64,000 nt of DNA from Chromobotia macracanthus. Its lineage: Eukaryota > Chordata > Actinopteri > Cypriniformes > Botiidae. Below are positions 56,270-64,000 of this stretch, in pieces (position 1 is the first letter of the stretch; every line of letters begins with the position of its first letter). The position numbers and the translations under genes were made by a program. Location: NCBI GenBank assembly GCA_036877525.1, contig JAZGTH010000007.1, positions 13,371,001 to 13,435,000 on the forward strand, written 5' to 3'. The notes below the pieces were generated by a model. It ran no database searches, had not been told where the DNA came from, and worked only from the letters and a program-made list of their open reading frames with translations.

Positions 56270-57060
56270 GAGATGATCTCACAGAGTCCAATTACAACTT
56301 TCATCATCAATCATCAGCGTTATTTATTCAGTGAAATGAATTTCTAATTAATAACTGATGAGCATTATGGCCTCGAAGACTGTAAAGCTATTAATTATGC
56401 TGGGCCACGGGGAATAAGCTTGTAAAGAAGTACCTGGCGGATACTCTGTGCCATTAGTGTTACAGCAGCGAATGTTTTCCTCCTCCAGGACTCCAGTACT
56501 TAGCCTGTGCCCACTGAAGGATTATTGAGCTAATTAGATGACTGTGACTGGCATGTTTCCTCTTCAGCTCTAGCACCACTATAATAATAAACTATAACTG
56601 TGGGCCGATGGTTCGCTCTGCCTTCCATTTCTCTTAACGCCCAACTGCTAGGCCCGAGGGGGACGTTTAGCCCACAATAAAAGGGGATGGTTTAGACTTC
56701 CATTGTGTCTTTCAAGCAGTTAGCTTATTTTTACAGTGAAGATGGCTCTTTGTATTGCCACATTACATGTCAAGGACACAAGCGATGGAAGAGTGTTTTT
56801 ACTAGGTGCCGGGTACCTGAGCACTGGCCTTGTGGATAACAGATCGTATAAGAGGTGAAATGAGCGCAGCATTGAGGAGTTGTGTTGTGGTCTCACTTCA
56901 TCAGCTCCCTCCTCAACCAGAGCAGCAGCCCATGCCCAGCTCAGCGGTAATGATGACTTACAGACTGCCTTCACACACCCTGGTATTTTCTGCTTCCAAA
57001 ACACAGAAAAGTGAACCTAAGAAAGCACACATTATGAGCCAGATGAAAACATCTCTCAAA
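56270..57060. other. long candidate conserved noncoding cluster
   Basis: Nearly 800 bp repeat-free with TTTCTAATTAATAACTGATG near 56341, AGCTATTAATTATGCTGGG near 56386 and GAGCTAATTAGATGAC near 56527. CpG-containing GGGCCGATGGTTCGC lies near 56603. Two antiparallel frames (94 and 77 codons) at 56720-57063 conflict and lack domains. Candidate enhancers. Confidence 0.55.
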
Positions 57061-57456
57061 TGAACTTATGCACCAGTTATGTTAACAGTTATAACAGTTT
57101 TGAATATTTAGCTTATTTTGAGGCAGAGGCTTCCAAGCCACAAATATACAAAATGGACTGTAATAGTACATATATAAAGCCATGTGATTTTTTTTGTGTG
57201 AGGAATCAAACGAAAGTCGTGATTCACTGCTAATCTTCTCTTGACGCATCATATGTGGTTATGAGACACACAAACAGACAAATAATATTTGCTGTTATTG
57301 ATAACTGTTATTATCTTCCTGTTCCAAGTTTAAACTTGAGCATTTGTGAAATAATTGAAGGGCTTTTGAATGTGAGTTTGAGTAATAAACCACATGTATG
57401 GACTACTTTATGGTACTTTCTTTGGTGACTTTTGTTCTTCCTTTTTAGCTTGATCG
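57061..57456. other. AT-rich unique sequence
   Basis: Nothing recognised. Confidence 0.45.
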
Positions 57457-57767
57457 CAGTGTTGCCACAGTTTTCCTGTGGAATTAGGCCATTTTTAAAC
57501 TGTTGCTGCAGGTGTTTTCTTTTCTGCGGGTTAATGGTTTGACATATTGCATGAATTTTATTTGACTGAAGTGCTAGTATTGAAATAGCTTACTGTGTGA
57601 TTTGCAGGATCAAATTGTGTGTAATGCATAACAGTGACAGTAAAATATGTATTGTAGGTATGTGGTGGGTATATATTGAGTTTTGGTGTTTTTGGTCATT
57701 GGAGTTCTTTTGGGCTAGTTTTGATTGCCTATGGGGCTGGTTTTGTTACACAGGTCTGGCAACCCTG
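57457..57767. mobile_element. hAT-like non-autonomous element
   Basis: Left end CAGTGTTGCCACAG; right end on the other strand CAGGGTTGCCAGACC, an imperfect terminal inverted repeat of hAT type. Flanks CTTGATCG (57449-57456) and CTTGACCA (57768-57775) agree at six of eight positions, fitting a decayed 8-bp target duplication. The 311-bp interior has no transposase. A short frame at 57597-57791 crosses its end and is spurious. Confidence 0.65.
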
Positions 57768-59229
57768 CTTGACCACACTTGGTCTCTGTAAGCTTTTGTC
57801 ATACAATGTTTTAATTTAGTGATACATTGAAATGTTCTCTGGCTAAGCACAGAGAACCTCTTTTACCTGCATGTGGCACAGTCAGTGCTGACCTGTGCAG
57901 GAAGTTGATGGATGTGCCCCACCCACACACTTCCTCTCAGAGAACGCTATGAATGTTTACGTACCCAGAATATTAAGGTGGATATGTAGATGGGACTCCT
58001 AGTTGAAAATAGAAGATCAATAGTGTGCAGTTAGACACACTTTTACACACACTTCTGTACACTTAGAGGTCTGTAACTCATCTGTGAGTTAACCTCACAC
58101 CACCCCAAAAATTAAGAGATTATTGTCTCATTTCAAATAAGCACATCTCAGCAGTCAGCCAATGGGAATAAAAACAAAAGAGACGTCAGAGTTTTGATGA
58201 AGAGCCATGAACAGATGTAATTCCTATATTTAGGAAATGAAAACCAGTCAAGCGGTGCTTCAATTTAGTCATTTTTACAATTCAGCACAATTTCTGCACG
58301 TTTGTGTCAAATTGTTTTCTTGCATATCGTCATCTCATCTTGCGCAAATCTATCGTGCTACAAACAGAGATAGATGGAGTCATGCATGGCTGTTTCAGGC
58401 ATCTAGACCAAATACAATAAATGTGTATGAGTCTTAAACTGAATCACAGCACAGAGCTGTAATTTGTGCTGGTGCTGGTGCTTTTATACAAGTTCAGACA
58501 TTCACCACCACCTTCTGTGTGTGTGTGTGTGACTAAAACCCAGTAATAGGTAATTCTTACCTACATCACTGTTTGTGTCACTATCCTCACTGTAGAAAAC
58601 CGTCTAGACTTTTTTTTGTGTTTATATAGGAATCGTGGGGTGTAAGGAATACTGAGCAGGGTGTATCTCCTTCTTTCTGCAGTCTAGTTTAGATAAACAA
58701 CAAGAAACTTTAAAAGGAGAGGAATCCTGAAAGACAGTGCCTCCAAACCGTAGAAACCTCCTGTAAATACCCCTGCAGTCTCACACAGACTACAATCTTA
58801 ATATTATCAATGTACAGCAGCTCGCTCTCAAACTGCAAAGATATAGACAGATGTATCTATACTCTGTCTACTGATATTTTTCATCAGTTCTGTCCCCAGA
58901 CTATGGCAAGGTTGCAAACACACACACACGCACACAGCGATCTGATGCTTTATATCTATGCAATAAAAGATATTGTGATTGATTTGTAGATTTGCTTTCT
59001 TGTTTTTTCAGCTTCTGTCCATTTAGGTGAAATAATCTATGGCAGCAATCTAGCAACAGACATTTTGGAAAATCTATTTAAAATAATTTTGGATGAAGTG
59101 CGGGCAGTTTGTCTTCAGAGGATGGGAGTAAAAGATAATTGTCTGTACTTCAGTAAAACCCAGCATAACTGCTAGCACACTTGAGTGAGCTTACAGGCAG
59201 AAGCACACAGGTCTGGGAAAGATAGAGCA
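57768..59229. other. unique noncoding sequence
   Basis: Holds a (GT)8 run near 58515-58531, a CA run near 58918-58937 and a 7-bp stem TAACTCA/TGAGTTA near 58075-58093. No gene, RNA or mobile element recognised. Confidence 0.45.
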
Positions 59230-60130
59230 CTTAACGTTCCCTTTTATTTTAGAGGATGTGTCACTTGTATCTCAGATTTATACTGCAATACAGCAATTTT
59301 GTCCAAACAGATGGATAATAGTGTCAACGAGAGCAGAAGGGAGAAGACAGCATTTCTTTGATAGAGTTTAGCACACATTGTTTGGATGGAGATGATGGAG
59401 GCCGTTCTGTGTTTCCCTCTTAATCTCCCTAATCTCGACGGCATTAAGCTTGATCATTTTTGTTTGAAAGAGCAGAATGGGGCAGTAATGGTGTCCTAAT
59501 AGCAGCACTGGAGACGGGAATCCGGCGGCTCTGTTTTCTGCTGCGCCTCCATAAGCACCTCTGATTTATTGCTCTCTTTATGACAGAGAGGAAAATGATG
59601 TGCTGCAGGTATATATCAGCGCAGAAAAGGAAATTGAACGCAGATATCATCTTGTCAGATGGTTAATGCTCTTCCCCCTGTCACATTCGATAGCACCAAT
59701 TTGGAGAATCCTGCAGAGGTAAAAAGAAGACAATTAACAATGACAGAGCAGTAATAGATGAGGCCATAAAATGAGGCTGTGGCTACGGGATGCTTCATAT
59801 GATTTCCACATAAGATAGAGCCATGGGTCCATGCGAGCTACAGCAGCATTAACTCTGCCGTCCACCCCCCCTCACCTGCTCCCACCAGCAGGGGCAACAT
59901 TACTCTGGGTAAAATTAGGGTGTATATTGCTGGTGAAAGGGTCATGGGACGCAGCCAGCCTGCTCTGGAGGCATTCTATATAGCACATGGCTTCACAGGT
60001 TTCAGGTATGTAATTACCATAATTATTGAGCACTTGTGAGAATCAGTTTGTTTGTAAATCTGTTTGCCATTACATTGATTTCCGATGTGGTATCACCTAA
60101 AACGTCAACTCACAGTAAATCGATATGTCA
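59230..60130. other. long candidate conserved noncoding cluster
   Basis: About 900 bp free of simple repeats, with GGCATTAAGCTTGATCATTT near 59440, GACAATTAACAATGACAG near 59729 and GTAATTACCATAATTATTGA near 60009. CpG-bearing GAATCCGGCGGCTCTG lies near 59519. Two minus-strand frames of 66 and 68 codons lack domains. Candidate developmental enhancer(s). Confidence 0.55.
59421..59436. promoter_or_regulatory. paired TAATCT sites
   Basis: TAATCTCCCTAATCTC holds two TAATCT cores with starts 9 bp apart. TAATCC/T is the core of OTX, PITX and GSC-type homeodomain sites. It is followed by a CpG (CGACGG). Confidence 0.35.
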
Positions 60131-60784
60131 GCTGTTATGGGATGGATGCCATATGAGGGGTAAATTATAAAGTCAGGTGGTGTTTTAACTCTCAGATCTC
60201 CATAGACTAGAAACTTTTTCATTCAAGTTCCTCTTCTTAAATTAGCTGTATTGAGAATGGCTTTGAGAGCACAGGAACATATCTGATGACAACATTCTTC
60301 AGTGCGTTCCTATATGGATAAACACTTTCTTACGTCGCTATGAATTTCAATAAAACTTCAGTTTGTTTTACACAGGTTAACACAGACCTATCACAGACCT
60401 ATCACAGATTGACCGCAGTAATAATGGGGCAATTATTCTAACTTAAAAAGTTCTTTACGGCACTAGGAATCTCAGACTTAAGTAATTAGCTCCAACCCAA
60501 ATCCAACACTTAGGTCTTCAGGAGGGCTTCAAATTTACAGGCAGGTGTGTTTTATTAGGGTTGAAACTAAACTTTGTATGACAGTCGCCCTCCAGGACCA
60601 GAGCAGAAGCTCAGTCTCAACTACTAAAAGACTGTTGAACATTCCAACTGTTATTGCCCAGGAAATAAAGATACAATTTGTTTAACATGGGTTAACTTTT
60701 TGTGACAACATGCCCCACTAGCCGGACAAAAGTACTCAAAATTGTAAAGCAAAACAATTCAAGTAACAGCAAAAATGTCAAATG
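60131..60784. other. unique sequence with small direct repeat
   Basis: CACAGACCTAT occurs twice in tandem at 60381-60402 with a partial third copy. No other feature. Confidence 0.45.
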
Positions 60785-60923
60785 TACACTCTAAAAATGC
60801 TGGGTTGTTTCAACCGACATTAGGTCAAATATGGAAAAACCCAACAGAAAATGTTAAATGCTTGGGTTTGTCCATATTTGACCTAACCATGGGTTTAAAC
60901 AACACATCATTTTTTAGAGTGTA
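60785..60923. mobile_element. 139-bp hairpin MITE
   Basis: Ends TACACTCTAAAAATGCTGGG and, on the opposite strand, TACACTCTAAAAAATGATGT. Inner arms 60820-60844 and 60863-60887 pair at 24 of 25 positions. The core phrase AACCCAA/TTGGGTT is characteristic of an abundant cyprinid palindromic MITE. Confidence 0.85.
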
Positions 60924-61369
60924 ACACATAAATAGCAATACATTGTGTTGACTAAAATAAATTAATAAGCTGTATAAAACATACAAAACACACCGGATAA
61001 TTAGACTATGAAAAATAAACAACTTAAATGAAAGTGCATTAAATACACATATAAATGTTAGTTGTCATTATTAACCTTTGCCTGATTGTACTGATGATGA
61101 TTTGGGAGCTTATTTTGGAAGATGGAATTCACAAAAATGAATTCTGCTGTAAGTACAATAACGATTCACTACTCTTATGTACTCATATGAGTCAAGTACA
61201 GTTACAGTAAGTTTAATAATTAAGGAAATAAATATTCACTGTCTAATTTTCAAGAGTCTGCTGATCAGAAGAAGTCAAGCTGGTTTTACTACTGAAATGA
61301 CAGCATCTGTATTTCTGTACATGAAATGGTTTGTTTGCTTGATACTCAGAAATATATCAATGACCATGA
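60924..61369. other. AT-rich unique sequence
   Basis: Nothing recognised. Frames of 65-66 codons have no domain. Confidence 0.45.
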
Positions 61370-61990
61370 GAGACTGAACATCAGAACTAAAGATGTGCCC
61401 TTTCTGAGGTGAAGCACGCACACTGAATAACATGCGGGACAATGATAGGCCTGACATTTGTGTGCACTGTGACACCTCTAAAAAAAACATTTCGGGAGAG
61501 TCTCCATCTGAGGAGTGAGGCTTAATGACTTTTCTGCTCCAGAGAAGCTTATTGTTCCTGTCTAACAATTTATGGCAGTGCTCCAGCGAACAGGGGATGG
61601 AGGGGGAATCAGCTCTCCTAAATGTGTTTGGTGATTTAAATGGTAATTCTGTTGAAATCAACATATTTTTGGCACCTCATGACCTTTTTATGAAATTAAT
61701 TCACGCCACTCAACTTTGTCTTGTGGCATTTAGAAATCATGCAGCCAAAAGCTAATTGGCAGAATTCAAGTGCGGCAGAATGTCTGCTCATTCCGTTTAG
61801 GCGGTCGCACCACGATGCGATTCTTTAATTTGATTTTAATGTGTCCCTCACGCCTACGGGGGTATGATGACTTTGATAATGATACAGTTGTCATCATCCC
61901 ACAGTGAACTCTAATTCCAGGACATGTTAATTGCTTTTGTGACATTCAACTCATTATTGTCGATATCATTCTTCGCACTGTCCTTCGTAA
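61370..61990. other. long candidate conserved noncoding cluster
   Basis: Repeat-free, with GAAATTAATTCACGCC near 61692, AAAGCTAATTGGCAG near 61748, TTCTTTAATTTGATTTTAAT near 61820 and CpG-bearing TTTAGGCGGTCGCACCACGA near 61796. A 129-codon minus frame (61275-61664) crosses its left part without a recognisable domain. Enhancer cluster inferred. Confidence 0.55.
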
Positions 61991-62099
61991 CTGCAAAGGT
62001 CTAAATTGCAATATTAAAATGAGCCAAACTATAATTTGACACCAAAACGGCATGGCATTAGTTTTTTATCACCTGGTATGATTCACACTTAATATAAGT

Positions 62100-62810
62100 C
62101 ATACACTAAACAAAACATAACGGCTCTTTTCTTAAGAGGCTTTTGAAGCATTCACCCCAAAGGGCAGTAAATGGAAAAGTGACACAGCTCGCTCTTGTCT
62201 ATTTAACTTATTCAGTTCTTCTGTTATATAAATTCTGCCTGGAACAGCAAGGTTATTTTCCTCCAGGGTTCAGAAGGCCAAGCTCTTTCATTTCGACAGA
62301 AAATTGTTTCTTAGGATTTCAATCTTTGCCTGCTCGGTACAAAAAAACAATATCAAGAACACTTATGTTTCTTATCTGCCATATTTTCAGGGAATAAATA
62401 AAAGATCAGTATAAATCTGAGTCGAGGGACATGAAGTGTGACTTGGCCCAACTGGACCAGGTCGGGATGAAATTACCTCTGCTCTGCAAACCAGGAGCTC
62501 ATCTGTCCTCATCCTTAAAAATCAATTAGCAGGTGACTGATAGCAGAAAGCTCGTGGAATCTCCTGCCTGTGGACAAATGGGCTCTATACAGAAGACTAG
62601 ATATGCATGCTTGAACTTATCTCTCCACATTTAGATCTAATGTCCACCAGCTGTGGTGCGAGGCAGGCCTGTAGCAGTCTTGGAAATCGCTCTTCTAATT
62701 ATCTTCTGTAGCGAGGTTTAGTACTCAGTACTCCTCTCCTCTGCAACATCCATGTGACACTTTTCAGAGTGTATTATTCTTAACTGAACAGAGAAATCAA
62801 ACCTGCAGGG
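62100..62810. other. candidate conserved noncoding cluster
   Basis: Repeat-free; ACAGAAAATTGTTTCTTAGG (SOX-type ATTGT) near 62298, AAAAATCAATTAGCAGGTG near 62516 and CTTCTAATTATCTTCTG near 62693. The 84-codon frame at 62143-62397 has no domain. Confidence 0.5.
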
Positions 62811-63420
62811 AAGATGTGCAAATATGAGGCTGAAGTTGAAATGAATGTGTATGTTTCTACAGGAGTAATTTTAATCACTATCTGCTTGAGAGGTCTTTAA
62901 ATGGATGGGAATTCAAAAACAAAATATTATTGACAGAGATGACCAAAGTGTCAAACCAAACTTCAAATCTTTTCAAATTTTCTTCAAATCTTTTCTTTGC
63001 CGCATGATGCAGCGAGGAGTTTGACTAAAAGGAAAGCTGCACATTTGGGGGTGTGCCACTGAGCACCTCACGAGTAATTCACTAACACTTGATCTGCATC
63101 ATATTTGCTGGGAAAGCTTCAAATGTCCTATTGACGGTTATTTTCTCAGGAGCACTGGGGTGCCATCAGAGGTCAGAGAAAATCAGGTGGAACTGTCCCC
63201 CTGACAGTGATGCATTACTGCACCCAGGGGGTCACGTATCTGTAAACATGCGTTATAAAATCCCAAAGACAAATCCAAGAGACTGACCTGAGAGAATGTG
63301 CATGTCAGGGGGCAGATGGAGCAGAGATAGCTCTCTTGTTGCAAATGAAGAGGGTCAAGTAATCAAGCTCAGTCGGGCTTGTGTGTCACTCCCATTATCT
63401 AATACTGTCTAAAATGATCA
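62811..63420. other. candidate conserved noncoding block
   Basis: From about 63000, repeat-free sequence with CACGAGTAATTCACTAAC near 63070, GATGCATTACTGCACC near 63210 and CTGACAG/TGTCAG cores. 62811-63000 is AT-rich with a short direct repeat of TTCAAATCTTTTC near 62965-62995. Confidence 0.45.
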
Positions 63421-63747
63421 ATGAGCTAAAATAAAATGATCACAAGCTAAAATAAGCTGCCTAATGAAAATGGACTGTGTTTTAACACATTCTTTTCAAT
63501 GTCTCTCCGTGTCAGAATGAATGGGCCAAAGGCTAGGAGAGACGCAGGCAATACTGCAGGCCACTAACAGCCCTAACAACCTATTTTGGTCAAGCGTACA
63601 CACACATGCGCTGTCTCTAGCACGGCCACTTAACCATTCAAGTGGCATATCCACTGACCGGCAATCTCGCACACAAATAACACCAGCTACAGGCAATAAC
63701 TACACGTCCACCCCATTCCTCTTAAATGACATAATGTCCCAAAGATA
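63421..63747. other. unique sequence
   Basis: Two antiparallel frames of 66 and 75 codons overlap here without domains. No other feature recognised. Confidence 0.4.
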
Positions 63748-64000
63748 GCACTTTACAATAAGGGAACAATATTATAATATTAATGGACTAATACCTAACT
63801 ATACTTAATTCAGGACATACTAATAATTATTAAAGGCATTAACTAATTAATATGAACTAATGAAGAGTTTTCCTTAACTACAACTGCAGTCATACAGATT
63901 CATGCATGAATAACAGCAGCCTTAACTACATGTCAGTGCATGTCTGATAGTTAATGCATTAACATTTATATGTAAACTAAACAGCCTCTTTAAGAAGAAA
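63748..64000. mobile_element. CACTTTACAATAAGG interspersed repeat, cut by window end
   Basis: GCACTTTACAATAAGGGAAC at the start and GGCATTAACTAATTAATATG followed by AACTAATGAAGAG inside match a very common teleost repeat recalled with the same phrases. Its far end lies beyond the window or is degraded. Confidence 0.7.

Noticed and set aside
61275..61664. 129-codon minus-strand frame
   Set aside because: No recognisable domain, splice sites or compositional sign of coding; lies in a candidate noncoding cluster.

Overview
The window reads as nuclear DNA of a teleost fish, most likely a cyprinid or another ostariophysan. It holds many CA, GA and CT microsatellites. It also holds interspersed repeats I recognise from cyprinid genomes: a tRNA-derived SINE, palindromic MITE-like elements, Tc1/mariner and hAT ends, a retroposon ending in ATCC repeats, and the TTGCTAGGG family. 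There is nothing prokaryotic, viral or organellar in it. This assignment rests on memory of repeat families, not on a search.

I find no protein-coding gene that I can support. Long open frames are either translations of tandem repeats (36-bp array at 47.2-50.3 kb, CT tract near 13.8 kb) or isolated frames of at most about 160 codons with no recognisable domain. The window is therefore intergenic sequence or a very large intron. About half of it is complex, low-repeat sequence with retained CpGs and many homeodomain-type (TAATTA, ATTA), POU, SOX and TCF cores. This is the texture of the conserved noncoding elements (CNEs) in gene deserts around developmental regulators. Conservation cannot be tested from one sequence, so these blocks are candidates and I cannot name the target gene.

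Layout. 0-19 kb: candidate regulatory blocks alternate with microsatellites and a few MITEs. 19.45-20.80 kb: a homogeneous 59-bp minisatellite of about 23 copies, each with an overlapping E-box and RUNX-like motif, lying against a candidate CNE. 21-30 kb: AT-rich sequence, transposon remnants, pyrimidine and GT tracts, and an odd homopolymer cluster near 27.8 kb that looks like an assembly artefact. 30.5-37.3 kb: two candidate enhancer blocks (30.5-31.0 and 35.6-36.5 kb) separated by repeats. 37-47 kb: mostly unique AT-rich DNA, with a perfect 29-bp inverted repeat at 42.1 kb. 46.9-50.3 kb: a SINE, a second partial SINE head, a 24-bp perfect palindrome and then a 36-bp minisatellite of about 85 copies. 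51.6-63.4 kb: the densest run of candidate CNEs, with a perfect 17-bp hairpin at 55.0 kb and a hAT-like element and MITEs between blocks.

No undescribed protein system is visible. The most unusual signals are the two perfect hairpins, the two minisatellites with their boundaries, and the motif-dense candidate enhancers.
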